A DNA stretch of 64,000 nucleotides from Gymnodinialimonas ceratoperidinii (GTDB taxonomy: Bacteria > Pseudomonadota > Alphaproteobacteria > Rhodobacterales > Rhodobacteraceae): assembly GCF_019297855.1 (NCBI RefSeq), contig NZ_CP079194.1, positions 2,033,501 through 2,097,500 on the forward strand, in the 5' to 3' direction. Shown piece after piece: positions 1 to 8,046 of the stretch. How positions within the stretch are numbered: position 1 is the first letter of the stretch; each line of letters begins with the position of its first letter. Under the pieces are notes generated by a model that worked only from the letters and a program-made list of their open reading frames with translations, had not been told where the DNA came from and ran no database searches. Both the position numbers and the translations under genes were made by a program.

Positions 1-1
1 C

Positions 2-1246
2 TTCATGCCCTGGCTGATCTCGGCGGCGCTGCTGCATTCGGCCATTGTGGTGGAGAAGCGCGAGAGCCTGAAAAGCTGGACGATCCTGCTGGCGATCCTC
101 GCCTTCGGCTTCTCGCTCATCGGCACCTTCATCGTGCGCTCGGGCGTGCTGACCTCGGTCCATGCCTTCGCCAATGACCCCGAGCGCGGGATCTTCATCC
201 TCGCGATCCTCGCGATCTTCATGGGCGGCGCGCTCCTCCTCTTCGCCTTCCGCGCGGGCGCGATGGAGGCCAAGGGCGTCTTCGCCACCGTCAGCCGCGA
301 GAGCGGGTTGGTGCTCAACAACCTGCTGCTGGCCGTCTCCTGCTTCGTGGTCTTCATCGGCACGATCTGGCCGCTGGTGGCCGAGCTCTTCTTTGAGCGC
401 ACCCTCTCCGTCGGCCCGCCCTTCTTCGACGCGGCCTTCACGCCCTTCGTCTTCGGCCTCGCCATCGCCATGCCCATCGCCGCGATGCTGCCGTGGAAAC
501 GCGCCCGGCTGCCCAAGCCCGCGCGCGCGTTGATGCCGGCGGCAGTTCTCGCGCTCTCGGTGGGGCTACTGGCCTGGGCGATGTACTCCGGCAAAACCGC
601 CATCGCGCCTCTCGGCATCGGCCTCTCCGTCTGGCTTCTGGCCGGCGCCGTGACAGATCTCTGGACCCGGACCGGCCGGGGCGATCTGCGCGGACGCCTG
701 CGCCGCCTTGCGCGCCTTCCCCGCGCCGATTGGGGCAAGTCCATCGCCCATGCAGGCCTCGGCGTCACCATGTTCGGGGTCGTCGCACTGACCGGCTACC
801 AGATCGAAGACATCCGCGTGGCCCAGGAGGGCACGCCCTATGTCGTCGGCGCCTACGAGGTCGAGCTCTTGGGCGTCGAGGAGAACGTCCGCGGGCCAAA
901 TTATATCTCCACGATCGCTTCGGTTCTCGTCCGGGACGCCGAGACCCGAGAAGAAATCGCCACGCTCACCCCTGAGCGCCGCATCTACCCGGTCGCCGGG
1001 ATGCCCACGACCGAGGCCGGGATCGACGGCGGCATCACGCGCGACGTCTACATCACCCTCGGCGATCCCCAGGACGGCGGCGGATGGGCGCTGCGGGTCT
1101 GGGTCAAACCCTTCGCGAACTGGATCTGGGGCGGCACCATCATCATGGCCTTGGGCGGGTTCCTGAGCCTCTCCGACCGCCGCTACCGCATGGCCGCAGG
1201 CGCCGCCCGCTCGCGCCCCGCCGTGCGCGAGGTGCCGGCGGAATGA
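2..1246 (+). CDS. ccmF: Cytochrome c-type biogenesis protein CcmF, C-terminal part (cut by window start)
   Basis: This is the C-terminal 414 residues or so of the haem lyase subunit that, with CcmH and CcmI, attaches haem to apocytochrome c on the periplasmic side. The reading frame is open to the window edge, so the real start lies upstream. The visible part begins in the conserved stretch leading to GTFIVRSGVLTSVHAFA, typical of CcmF/NrfE. Several membrane segments follow, then a periplasmic domain at about residues 265-370, then a last membrane helix (WIWGGTIIMALGGFLSL) and a short tail. The upstream tryptophan-rich WWD haem-handling region is not in the window. The stop overlaps the ccmH start by 4 nt (ATGA), so the two are translationally coupled. 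Confidence 0.95.
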   Translation, partial: FMPWLISAALLHSAIVVEKRESLKSWTILLAILAFGFSLIGTFIVRSGVLTSVHAFANDPERGIFILAILAIFMGGALLLFAFRAGAMEAKGVFATVSRESGLVLNNLLLAVSCFVVFIGTIWPLVAELFFERTLSVGPPFFDAAFTPFVFGLAIAMPIAAMLPWKRARLPKPARALMPAAVLALSVGLLAWAMYSGKTAIAPLGIGLSVWLLAGAVTDLWTRTGRGDLRGRLRRLARLPRADWGKSIAHAGLGVTMFGVVALTGYQIEDIRVAQEGTPYVVGAYEVELLGVEENVRGPNYISTIASVLVRDAETREEIATLTPERRIYPVAGMPTTEAGIDGGITRDVYITLGDPQDGGGWALRVWVKPFANWIWGGTIIMALGGFLSLSDRRYRMAAGAARSRPAVREVPAE

Positions 1247-1740
1247 GACGTCTCCTCTGCGCCCTGCTTCTTGTGACCGCCAGCCTGGCCACGCCGGCCA
1301 CGGCGGTGCAGCCGGACGAGGTCCTCTCCGACCCCGTCCTCGAAGAGCGAGCGCGCGACATCTCGGCGGGTCTGCGATGCCTTGTCTGCCGCAACGAGAG
1401 CATCGACGAGAGCAATGCCGACCTCGCCCGCGACCTGCGGCTCCTCGTGAGGGAGCGTCTGGTCGCAGGCGACACCGATGCCGAGACCGTGGCCTATATC
1501 GTCGACCGCTACGGCGAATACGTCCTCCTTCGCCCGACCTTCGACGGCTCCTCTATCCTGCTCTGGCTGGCCGGGCCACTGCTGCTGCTCGCCGGCCTCG
1601 GCCTCTCGGTTAGCTACCTGCGCACGCGCGCGACGGCAGAGCCCGCAGGCGCCGACCAACTGACCCCCGAGGAGGAAGCGCGCCTGCAGGCCATCCTCTC
1701 GGACAGCGCCGAGCGCGACAGCACGCCCCCTGAGAACTGA
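1243..1740 (+). CDS. ccmH: Cytochrome c-type biogenesis protein CcmH
   Basis: CcmH is the membrane-anchored thiol oxidoreductase that reduces the apocytochrome CXXCH cysteines before haem ligation by CcmF. The 165-residue product has an N-terminal signal sequence (about 1-22), the canonical motif LRCLVCRNESI with the CXXC cysteines at about residues 46 and 49, and one C-terminal membrane helix at about 102-124. The start used here overlaps the ccmF stop by 4 nt and gives a proper signal peptide; a longer frame upstream lies inside ccmF and was rejected. The protein is of the short type without a fused CcmI domain, which fits the separate ccmI at 26.8-28.0 kb. Confidence 0.96.
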   Translation: MRRLLCALLLVTASLATPATAVQPDEVLSDPVLEERARDISAGLRCLVCRNESIDESNADLARDLRLLVRERLVAGDTDAETVAYIVDRYGEYVLLRPTFDGSSILLWLAGPLLLLAGLGLSVSYLRTRATAEPAGADQLTPEEEARLQAILSDSAERDSTPPEN

Positions 1741-1808
1741 CGCCGCGTTTAGGCTGGTCCGGCCGGGCCCGTTTGCTATGGTTCCCGCAACCTTAGGGAG
1801 GCCTACCC

Positions 1809-2585
1809 ATGAATTACGAGACAATCACCACCGAGACCCGCGAGGGGATGGCTGTCATCACGATGAACCGCCCCGACGTGATGAACGCGCTCAACACGCA
1901 GATGCGCGCAGAGATCACCCACGCGGTCAGCGCGGCGGGACAGGAGGCGCGGGTGGTCGTGCTGACGGGCACGGGCGCGGCCTTCTGCTCGGGTCAGGAC
2001 CTCGGTGACCGGGCCAACATGGGCAACATCAACCTCGAGCGGACCTTGCGCGACGAGTATATCCCGATGCTCAACGCCATCGTCGATTGCCCGGTCCCGG
2101 TCATCGCGGCGGTCAACGGCACGGCGGCGGGTGCAGGCGCCAACCTCGCGCTGATCTGCGACGTGACAATCGCGACCGAGAGCGCGTCGTTCATCCAGGC
2201 CTTTTCGAAGATCGGCCTGATCCCCGACGCGGGCGGCACCTGGGCGCTGCCGCGGACCATCGGCCTGCAGCGCGCAATGGGAGCGGCCCTGTTTGCGGAG
2301 AAGATCACGGCAACGCAGGCCGCGGACTGGGGAATGATCTGGGAAGTGGCGGCGGACGAGGCCTTCGAGGAGGTCTGGAAAGCCCGCGCCACGCACCTGG
2401 CGACGGGGCCGAGCGAGGCCTTCAAGCGTATCAAGCAGGTGATGCGGGCCAGCTCGGGCAACAGCCTGGAAGAGCAGCTCCTTCTGGAGGGGCAGCTGCA
2501 GGGACAATGCGGAAAATCGCGCGATTTCATGGAGGGGGTCATGGCCTTCCTCCAGAAGCGCCCGGCGCAGTTCGAGGGGCGCTGA
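1809..2585 (+). CDS. paaG: PaaG-like enoyl-CoA hydratase/isomerase
   Basis: This is a 258-residue crotonase-fold protein. By memory of E. coli PaaG it shares AFSKIGLIPDAGGTWALPR, the WGMIW segment and the C-terminal KRxPQF-like ending. PaaG isomerises ring-1,2-epoxyphenylacetyl-CoA to the oxepin in phenylacetate breakdown, and a delta3-delta2-enoyl-CoA isomerase activity is known for the family. Oxyanion-hole glycines lie in FCSGQDL (about 60-65) and NGTAAGAGA (about 103-111), and the PaaG catalytic aspartate corresponds to D140 in LIPDAGG. A good ribosome site (AGGGAGG) precedes the ATG. No other paa genes are next to it, so the pathway role is inferred from similarity only. Confidence 0.8.
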   Translation: MNYETITTETREGMAVITMNRPDVMNALNTQMRAEITHAVSAAGQEARVVVLTGTGAAFCSGQDLGDRANMGNINLERTLRDEYIPMLNAIVDCPVPVIAAVNGTAAGAGANLALICDVTIATESASFIQAFSKIGLIPDAGGTWALPRTIGLQRAMGAALFAEKITATQAADWGMIWEVAADEAFEEVWKARATHLATGPSEAFKRIKQVMRASSGNSLEEQLLLEGQLQGQCGKSRDFMEGVMAFLQKRPAQFEGR

Positions 2586-2678
2586 AACCACCCGCGTTCA
2601 AGCGTGCGCACATTGGCTAAGCCTCTGTAAACGCACCCCTTCACCTCGCGCGTTAACCTATCGGTAACCATATCCAAC

Positions 2679-2711
2679 CCCCTCGCATGCCCCGGCGCGC
2701 GAGGGGTTTTT
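2679..2711 (+). terminator. Rho-independent terminator after paaG
   Basis: An 8-bp perfect stem (CCCCTCGC with GCGAGGGG, 2679-2686 and 2699-2706) is followed directly by TTTTTCTT. It lies about 95 bases after the paaG stop and points the same way. Confidence 0.8.
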
Positions 2712-2766
2712 CTTGCGGTCAGAGCAAGGCCACGGCGCGACGAGCGTGCATCTCCCCACCGCTCCC

Positions 2767-2791
2767 CCTTCATCTTGGTAAATACAACTCC
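2767..2791. repeat. Dispersed intergenic element, CTTCATCTTGG...TACAACTCC type
   Basis: The segment CCTTCATCTTGG followed by TAAATACAACTCC sits in the gap between paaG and the convergent YczE-like gene. A near copy occurs at 15821-15844 after der, and a diverged copy on the other strand at 24381-24405. The rest of the 290-base gap (2586-2875) holds only the terminator and this element. Confidence 0.5.
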
Positions 2792-2875
2792 CGCCGGAGG
2801 CTTCCGCACCCTCGGCCCGCGCCAAAGCTCGAGGTCCAGTCCACCCGGACCCGCCAACACTCCCGCATGGACCCG

Positions 2876-3577
2876 CTAATGCCGGGTCTCAAACCGCTGC
2901 AGGACCTGCATTCCGGTGGCGATCGCCGGTCCGATGCCGAGCGCGAAGAGCACTGTGCCGAGGCCGAGGGTGCCGCCAAGTGCCCATCCGATGGCGACCA
3001 CGGTCAGCTCCAATGCCGTGCGGACCAGCGCGATGGGCAGGCCGGTGACGGCTTGCAGGCCGGTCATCAGCCCGTCACGGGGGCCGGGGCCGAGGTTGGC
3101 GACAAGGTAGATCGCCGCGCCGAAGCCGGTCACCATGACGCCGACGAGGGCCAGCAGGGCGTTGGCGGCGTAGCTTTCGAAAGCAGGCAGGTAAGGCAGG
3201 AGGTATTCCAGCACCAGCGCGATGATGATCGCGTTCAGGATCGTCCCTAGGCCGGGCGTCTGCTTCAGCGGCACCCAGAGCGCCAGCAGCGACGCGCTGA
3301 TCACGAAGGTCGCAAAGCCGAGGCTCCAGCCGGTCACCTGCGTCACGCCCTCGGCGAACAGCGTCCAGGGGCTGACGCCAACACCTGCCGTGACCAGAAG
3401 CGCCTCGCCGGTGCCGAAGACGACGAGGCCGATGACGAGGAACACCAGCGAGGCCGCGGGCGGCCGCAGGGTGAAGGCCCGGGGCGCGCTCCAGCGGAGT
3501 CTCGGGACCGAGGTGACCGAAAGAAAGCTCAAGGCGCGGATCCATGCATGAGAAGCGTATGCGACACTCGTGCACAT
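2876..3577 (-). CDS. YczE/YitT-type integral membrane protein
   Basis: This 233-residue protein is mostly hydrophobic, with about five or six membrane segments. It carries patterns of the YczE/YyaS family: a GVGVSPWT-like stretch after the first helix and ANLGPGPRDGLM in the middle. The family has no settled biochemical function. The gene follows the isochorismatase-type hydrolase by 35 nt on the same strand, and that gene follows the SugE/Gdx exporter by 18 nt, so all three are probably read from the riboswitch-controlled message starting near 4.65 kb. The start is uncertain: the annotated ATG has no clear ribosome site, and an internal TTG at 3532 would also give a family-like N-terminus. 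Confidence 0.72.
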   Translation of the reverse strand: MCTSVAYASHAWIRALSFLSVTSVPRLRWSAPRAFTLRPPAASLVFLVIGLVVFGTGEALLVTAGVGVSPWTLFAEGVTQVTGWSLGFATFVISASLLALWVPLKQTPGLGTILNAIIIALVLEYLLPYLPAFESYAANALLALVGVMVTGFGAAIYLVANLGPGPRDGLMTGLQAVTGLPIALVRTALELTVVAIGWALGGTLGLGTVLFALGIGPAIATGMQVLQRFETRH

Positions 3578-3612
3578 TTATGCCGGGAACGGCAAGGCAG
3601 CGCCATCGGGCC

Positions 3613-4245
3613 TCAGCCCGCGGCCCGATGGTCGGCCAGCGCGGCAATCACCCTTTCGCGGCTTTGGACCGCCCCGGTCTGCAAATATTCCATCGCGCGC
3701 AAGGCGGCCTCATGCGCCTCGAGCGAGGAGCCGCCGACGCAATCCTCCACCACGCGGCAGAAGTAGTCGGACTGGTGCGCGTCGACGAAGGTGTAATGGA
3801 CGCAGACATCGGTCAACCCGCCGCAGAGGATCAGCGTGTCGATCTTCAGGCCACGCAGCAGGATCTCGAAATCGGTGCCGAAGAAGGCCGAGTAGCGGCG
3901 TTTGGGGATCACGTAGTCGCCGCGGCGGAAGCCCATCTCCTCCTTCGCCACTTCGGTGCGGGGGTCGCCTTCGAGGCAGTGGATATCCTCGTCGCCGTCC
4001 AGCTCGCGGCCGAAATCCACGAGGTCGGGGCGGTGCACCTCCTGGATGAAGATCACCGGAACGCCCGCGTCATGGGCGGCGTCCACGAGGCCTCGGGCGG
4101 CCTCCATCCGCGCGCGGTAGCCGGGCATGTTGTCGATCGAACGCTCGGCGCTGTCGTCGATGAAGGTGCTCTTCTGAATGTCGATCACGATCAGCGCCGG
4201 GCGCCCCTCGATCAAGGCACGGGCCGTTTTGGTTTTCGTCGTCAT
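3613..4245 (-). CDS. Isochorismatase-family cysteine hydrolase
   Basis: This 210-residue alpha/beta hydrolase belongs to the cysteine hydrolase family that includes nicotinamidases, N-carbamoylsarcosine amidases and biuret hydrolases. The triad is visible as D22 (IVIDIQ), K115 (IPKRRYSAF) and the nucleophile C148 (GGLTDVCVHYT). Family members usually cut C-N bonds of small amides or ureas, but the substrate cannot be told from sequence. A good ribosome site (AAAGGA) precedes the ATG. The gene lies 18 nt after a SugE/Gdx guanidinium-exporter-like gene that has a guanidine-II riboswitch in front. A role on a guanidine- or urea-like compound is therefore a reasonable inference, but unproven. Confidence 0.85.
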   Translation of the reverse strand: MTTKTKTARALIEGRPALIVIDIQKSTFIDDSAERSIDNMPGYRARMEAARGLVDAAHDAGVPVIFIQEVHRPDLVDFGRELDGDEDIHCLEGDPRTEVAKEEMGFRRGDYVIPKRRYSAFFGTDFEILLRGLKIDTLILCGGLTDVCVHYTFVDAHQSDYFCRVVEDCVGGSSLEAHEAALRAMEYLQTGAVQSRERVIAALADHRAAG

Positions 4246-4263
4246 GTCTTGCGTCCTTTCGGG

Positions 4264-4581
4264 TCAATGGGCGTCGGCGCCGAGCAGGACCATGCCTGCC
4301 ACGAGCAGGAGGACTCCTGCCACGGTACTCGCGCCGATTGTCTGGTTGAAGAAGAGCACGCCCACGGCGACCGAGCCGACGGAGCCGATGCCGGTCCAGA
4401 TCGGGTAGGCAATGCCGAGGGGCAACCGCGCCATGGCGGCGTAGAGCGCCAGCAGGCTCGCGGCCATGGTGATGAGGGTGAGGATGCCGAGCATCCAGCC
4501 GCCGCCAAGCCCGAGGCGTTTGAGCCCTGCGGCCCAGGCCACTTCCAGAGCGCCGGCGATGAAGAGATAAATCCAGGCCAC
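4264..4581 (-). CDS. sugE: SugE/Gdx-type small multidrug resistance (guanidinium) exporter
   Basis: This 105-residue protein has four membrane helices and the SugE/Gdx signature rather than that of EmrE. The N-terminus reads MAWIYLFIAGALEVAWAAG, which places the essential glutamate at E13 and the Gdx tryptophan at W16, and a GTAY-like segment (LPLGIAYPIWTGIG) follows. Gdx proteins export guanidinium in exchange for protons. The start is a GTG at 4581 with a very strong ribosome site (GGGGGAGG, 4587-4594); the upstream ATG in the same frame would run through the riboswitch and is rejected. Two ACGA-loop hairpins directly upstream support guanidine control. Confidence 0.87.
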   Translation of the reverse strand: MAWIYLFIAGALEVAWAAGLKRLGLGGGWMLGILTLITMAASLLALYAAMARLPLGIAYPIWTGIGSVGSVAVGVLFFNQTIGASTVAGVLLLVAGMVLLGADAH

Positions 4582-4597
4582 GTCGACCTCCCCCAAT

Positions 4598-4645
4598 TGC
4601 AGGTCGTCCTGGCACATGCCCAATCTGCGGCCGGGTCGTCCCGGC
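4598..4645 (-). promoter_or_regulatory. Guanidine-II (mini-ykkC) riboswitch upstream of sugE
   Basis: On the minus strand two hairpins with identical ACGA loops lie in a row: a perfect 6-bp stem GCCGGG-ACGA-CCCGGC at 4645-4630, then CAGG-ACGA-CCTG at 4611-4600, which can extend by three pairs past a single bulged G. About 18 nt separate them. The second hairpin ends 3-5 nt before the Shine-Dalgarno of sugE (4594-4587). Paired hairpins with ACGR loops just ahead of a ribosome site are the defining layout of the guanidine-II class, which acts on translation. The downstream gene is of the family this class normally controls. Confidence 0.88.
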
Positions 4646-4706
4646 GGGCGGTATCGGTCTAGTCTAGTATTGGCGGGCGCGCGGTTCAAGTCCGGCCCGG
4701 ATGCGC

Positions 4707-4733
4707 AAAGGCCGCCCCGGATGGGACGGCCTT
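4707..4733 (-). terminator. Terminator-like hairpin after livM
   Basis: On the minus strand AAGGCCG and CGGCCTT (4733-4727 and 4714-4708) form a stem with further pairing of GTCCC with GGGGC inside. It lies 22 nt after the livM stop and before the sugE leader. The U-tract is weak, so termination may be partial. It separates the liv genes from the riboswitch-controlled operon. Confidence 0.5.
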
Positions 4734-4755
4734 CGGGCTAAAGTGATTGTGCCGC

Positions 4756-6102
4756 CTACTTCTCGGGGATCAGGCCCCGTGGGCTGAAGCGCAGCACGAG
4801 GAGCAGGATCAGCCCCATGGTCAGCAGGCGCATATGGGCGGCGCTGTCGAGCAGGTGCTCGCGCAGCCAGTAGCCGTCCTCCATGCCGTAGGTCAGCGTC
4901 TGCATCAGCAGGAGGCCGAGGGGTTCGACCTGCACCCAGAGCCACCAGATCAGGAAGCCGCCGAGCACCGCGCCCCAGTTGTTGCCGGAGCCGCCGACGA
5001 TGACCATCACCCAGATCAGGAAGGTGAAGCGCAAAGGCTGGTAGGTGCCGGGCACAAGCTGGCTGTCGAGCGTCGTCATCATCGCACCGGCGATGCCGCA
5101 GACGGCGGAGCCGAGGATGAAGATCTGCATGTGGCGTTTCTTGACGTTCTTGCCCATGGCCGAGGCCGAGACCTCGTTGTCTCGGATCGCCCGCATCATC
5201 CGGCCCCAGGGCGAGTTCCACGCCTTCTCAGACAGCCAGATCAGCAGGCCGAGCACGACGATGAACAGGAGCGAATAGAGCAGCTTCACGGTGATCGTGG
5301 AGGCGGTCACCGGGTCCGCGCCGTAGGTGGTGACCATGTCGACGAAGCCTTGGTTCGCCTGCAGCTCGACCTCGTAGGGAACGGGACGGTCGATGCCGAT
5401 GACGTTCTTCACGCCGCGCGCCAGCCAGTCCTCGTTCTTGAGCACGGCGATGATGATCTCGGCGATGCCGAGGGTCGCGATGGCGAGGTAGTCCGAGCGC
5501 AGGCCGAGGGCGGTCTTGCCGATGATCCATGCTGCACCGGCGGCCAGCAGCCCGCCCACGGGCCAGGCAAAGAGCACCGGCAGGCCAAGGCCGCCGAGGA
5601 AGCCAGACACCGCCGGGTCGATGGATTCGACGGCCTGGGTGCCGCCGTCGAAGACCTGCCGGAAGACGACGAAGCCCGCCAGCAGGACGACCAGCATCAC
5701 CAGCCCTCGGAGCCGGCCTCTGGGCATGGCGTTCCAGAGCAGGATCGCGCCCACGATGGTCAGCGCGCCGAGGATGAGGCCCATGATCACCTGCAAGCCG
5801 CCGGCCGACCACGCCTCGGGGACGGGATCGACGGAGACCAGCACGGTGGCCAGCCCGCCGAGCGCCACGAAGCCCATGACGCCGACGTTGAACAGGCCCG
5901 CGTAGCCCCACTGCATGTTGACGCCGAGCGCCATGATGCAGCTGATCAGCCCCATGTTGAAGATCGTCAGCGCAGTGTTCCACGACTGCACGAAGCCGGT
6001 GCCGAGGAACAGGACGGCGACCAGCGCGAAAAGGGCCACGTTCTTGGCGTTGAAGCCCGAGGGCGCAGGCGCGGTGGCGGTGGGTGAGGTCACGTCGCTC
6101 AT
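4756..6102 (-). CDS. livM: Branched-chain amino-acid ABC transporter permease LivM
   Basis: This 448-residue inner-membrane permease of the HAAT (Liv) ABC transporter family forms the membrane channel with LivH. It has about ten hydrophobic segments and the LivM-type coupling region EKAWNSPWGRMMRAIRDNE, followed by AGAMMTTL and GGSGNNWGAVLGGF motifs. It is longer than the usual LivM of about 320-430 residues because of an extra hydrophobic stretch near residues 75-130. The ATG overlaps the livH stop by 4 nt. The four secreted proteins and the ATPases lie upstream in the same direction. Confidence 0.93.
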   Translation of the reverse strand: MSDVTSPTATAPAPSGFNAKNVALFALVAVLFLGTGFVQSWNTALTIFNMGLISCIMALGVNMQWGYAGLFNVGVMGFVALGGLATVLVSVDPVPEAWSAGGLQVIMGLILGALTIVGAILLWNAMPRGRLRGLVMLVVLLAGFVVFRQVFDGGTQAVESIDPAVSGFLGGLGLPVLFAWPVGGLLAAGAAWIIGKTALGLRSDYLAIATLGIAEIIIAVLKNEDWLARGVKNVIGIDRPVPYEVELQANQGFVDMVTTYGADPVTASTITVKLLYSLLFIVVLGLLIWLSEKAWNSPWGRMMRAIRDNEVSASAMGKNVKKRHMQIFILGSAVCGIAGAMMTTLDSQLVPGTYQPLRFTFLIWVMVIVGGSGNNWGAVLGGFLIWWLWVQVEPLGLLLMQTLTYGMEDGYWLREHLLDSAAHMRLLTMGLILLLVLRFSPRGLIPEK

Positions 6103-7109
6103 ACCGATTTCCCCTTCATGATGCCCGTAGGCTTGAACAGAAGCACGATCAGCAAGATCCCGAAGGAGACCGCGAACTTGTAGTCGGTGGAGAGAAGCTG
6201 CAGCAGCCCCTCGGGTTGCCAGTCCTCAGGCCCGAGATAGCCCACCACCTTGCGGAAGGCATAGGTCACGCCGACCTCGGAGAAGGCGATGAGGAAGCCG
6301 CCGAGGATCGCGCCGAGCGGGTTGCCCAGACCGCCAACGATGGCGGAGGCGAAGATTGGCAGCAGCAGCTGGAAATAGGTGAAGGGTTTGAAGGACTTGT
6401 CGAGGCCATAGAGCACCCCCGCCGTGGTCGCCAGCGCCGCCACGATGATCCATGTCACCAGCACCACGCGGTCGGGGTTGATGCCCGACAGAAGCGCCAG
6501 ATCCTCGTTGTCGGAGAAGGCGCGCATCGATTTGCCGGTGCGCGTGCGGTTGAGGAACCAGAACAGCGCCACCACCGCGATCACCGCCACGACGATGGTG
6601 ATGCCTTGGGTGGTGCGGAAGGCCAGACCTTCGTCGAGGCCGGTCATCTCGCGGAAGTCGCGTGCGCGGATGATGAAGCGCTCGCCATCGGAAAAGCGCT
6701 GGTCGTCGACGCCGATCAGGAAGCGGACGATGCCGTTCATGATGAACATGACCCCGAGCGAGGCGATCACGAAAATCACCGGCTTGGCCTTCTTCTCGCG
6801 GTAGAAGCGATAGACGACGCGGTCGGTGCCGATCATCAGCGCCGCGGTCACCGCGATGCCGAGTGGCAGTGCCAGCAGCGCCGTGGGCAGTGGCCCGAGC
6901 GTGACGCCTGCGGCCTGCAGGCCCCATGTGCCGAAGATCGTGACCATGGTCCCGAAGGCCATCGTGTCGCCATGGGCGAAGTTCGAGAATCGCAGGATGC
7001 CGTAGATCAGCGTGACGCCGAGCGCGCCGAGCGCGAGTTGCGCGCCATATGCCGTTGCGGGCACAAGGACGAAATTCGCCAGTGCCACGAGTGCGTTGAG
7101 AAAGTCCAC
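6099..7109 (-). CDS. livH: Branched-chain amino-acid ABC transporter permease LivH
   Basis: This 336-residue permease partners LivM. LivH features are the N-terminal GVTLIYGILRFSNFAHGDTMAFG stretch, the coupling segment RTRTGKSMRAFSDNEDLALLSGIN, and GGLGNPLGAILGGFLI near the C-terminus. The start codon is GTG at 7109 with GGGAGA about 8 nt upstream. It lies 93 nt after the last of the four small secreted-protein genes and overlaps livM by 4 nt. Confidence 0.94.
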   Translation of the reverse strand: MDFLNALVALANFVLVPATAYGAQLALGALGVTLIYGILRFSNFAHGDTMAFGTMVTIFGTWGLQAAGVTLGPLPTALLALPLGIAVTAALMIGTDRVVYRFYREKKAKPVIFVIASLGVMFIMNGIVRFLIGVDDQRFSDGERFIIRARDFREMTGLDEGLAFRTTQGITIVVAVIAVVALFWFLNRTRTGKSMRAFSDNEDLALLSGINPDRVVLVTWIIVAALATTAGVLYGLDKSFKPFTYFQLLLPIFASAIVGGLGNPLGAILGGFLIAFSEVGVTYAFRKVVGYLGPEDWQPEGLLQLLSTDYKFAVSFGILLIVLLFKPTGIMKGKSV

Positions 7110-7202
7110 GCAATGTCTCCCCTAGTGTCGCCGCAGCTTATGGCGCTGCGTGCATCGGTGTTTGGTAGCGCGCATGGGCGCCGTTTTCCAGTAAAAGCGG
7201 GG

Positions 7203-7583
7203 CTAAAACGCCTCGCAGGTGCCGAAAAATGTGGTTGTGCGGGTCGGACCGTCGGTCCGGTGGAATGTCACCGTCGCAAGCAGGTCCGGGGTGATCGTCA
7301 TCAGCTCTCCCATCGCGTGGATGCCGGCGCTGGCGTAGGCCGCGGGCAGGGCGTCGGGTGCGCTGAGGCGGGTCGCCGGTCGGTCCCCGGAGGGCGAGGA
7401 GAGAAACAGCTCTCCGGCGTGATCGGCGGGCAGGATCTGGTAGAGGTCATCGATCGCGAAGCAGTCCTGACCGTCGCATTGCACGGTCATCTGGCAGGCC
7501 CAGGGCTCGGCGCGCGCGGGCAGGGCCAGCGACACGGCGAGCAGGACCGCCGGAAGGCAGGAGGCTGCGGCGGCGCGGTTCAT
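7203..7583 (-). CDS. Small secreted cysteine-pattern protein, copy 4 (unknown function)
   Basis: I do not recognise a named family. The 126-residue product has a clear Sec signal peptide ending near ARA (about residue 25) and then the mature motif WACQMTVQCDGQDC, that is C-x5-C-x4-C. The C-terminus ends in FFGTCEAF, giving a fourth cysteine. Three neighbours upstream share this plan (C-x5-C-x5-C plus a single cysteine near the end), so they look like tandem paralogues with two possible disulfides each. Its ATG overlaps the stop of the preceding copy by 4 nt. A periplasmic location is inferred from the signal peptide. It lies between livF and livH in the transporter locus. Confidence 0.7.
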   Translation of the reverse strand: MNRAAAASCLPAVLLAVSLALPARAEPWACQMTVQCDGQDCFAIDDLYQILPADHAGELFLSSPSGDRPATRLSAPDALPAAYASAGIHAMGELMTITPDLLATVTFHRTDGPTRTTTFFGTCEAF

Positions 7584-7981
7584 TCGGCAGGCTCGCAGGT
7601 GCCGATGCCGGTCACGACGCGGGTGCCGGCCTGCGGCTGGTGGCCGGTGACGACCACGCGGCCGGTGCTGTCGAAGGTCACCATCTGGCTCGATTGCGCG
7701 CGGGTGTTGCGGAACATCAGGGTGCGGACGCGCACCGGCTCGACGGAATCGGCGGGCGGCAGGTAATCGGCGATCAGCTCGTAATCAGACGGCAGATCGG
7801 CGTTCCAGTTCACCTGCCAGCCGTCCGAGCCCTCGACGATTGTGATCGTCTGATCCCAGTCCCGGCAGGCACCGGCATCGGGGCAGAGGATCGCCAGATC
7901 GCAGGCGAGGTTCACGGGCGCATCCTGTGCCTGCGCGGCCAGCGGGGTGATCAGAAGGAGGGCGAGGGCAGAAAGGCGCAT
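7580..7981 (-). CDS. Small secreted cysteine-pattern protein, copy 3 (unknown function)
   Basis: This 133-residue protein is of no family I recognise. The signal peptide MRLSALALLLITPLAAQAQ is followed by LACDLAILCPDAGAC (C-x5-C-x5-C), and the C-terminus is GIGTCEPAE. The start at 7981 was chosen because it gives the signal peptide; the frame opens 23 codons earlier, inside the intergenic gap. It is one of four adjacent paralogue-like genes. The gap to the previous copy (about 65 nt) is the only real spacing inside the cluster, whereas the next gene overlaps by 4 nt. Confidence 0.7.
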   Translation of the reverse strand: MRLSALALLLITPLAAQAQDAPVNLACDLAILCPDAGACRDWDQTITIVEGSDGWQVNWNADLPSDYELIADYLPPADSVEPVRVRTLMFRNTRAQSSQMVTFDSTGRVVVTGHQPQAGTRVVTGIGTCEPAE

Positions 7982-8046
7982 GGGCGGTATCTTTCGAAGA
8001 GCGGCAGGGCGGCGCGAAGCGGAGGCGGCAACAGGGGCGAGGGCGG

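Noticed and set aside
6084..7766. A 560-codon plus-strand frame opposite livH and the secreted-protein genes
   Set aside because: It is a shadow frame of high-GC DNA with no ribosome site or recognisable motif, opposite well-supported genes.
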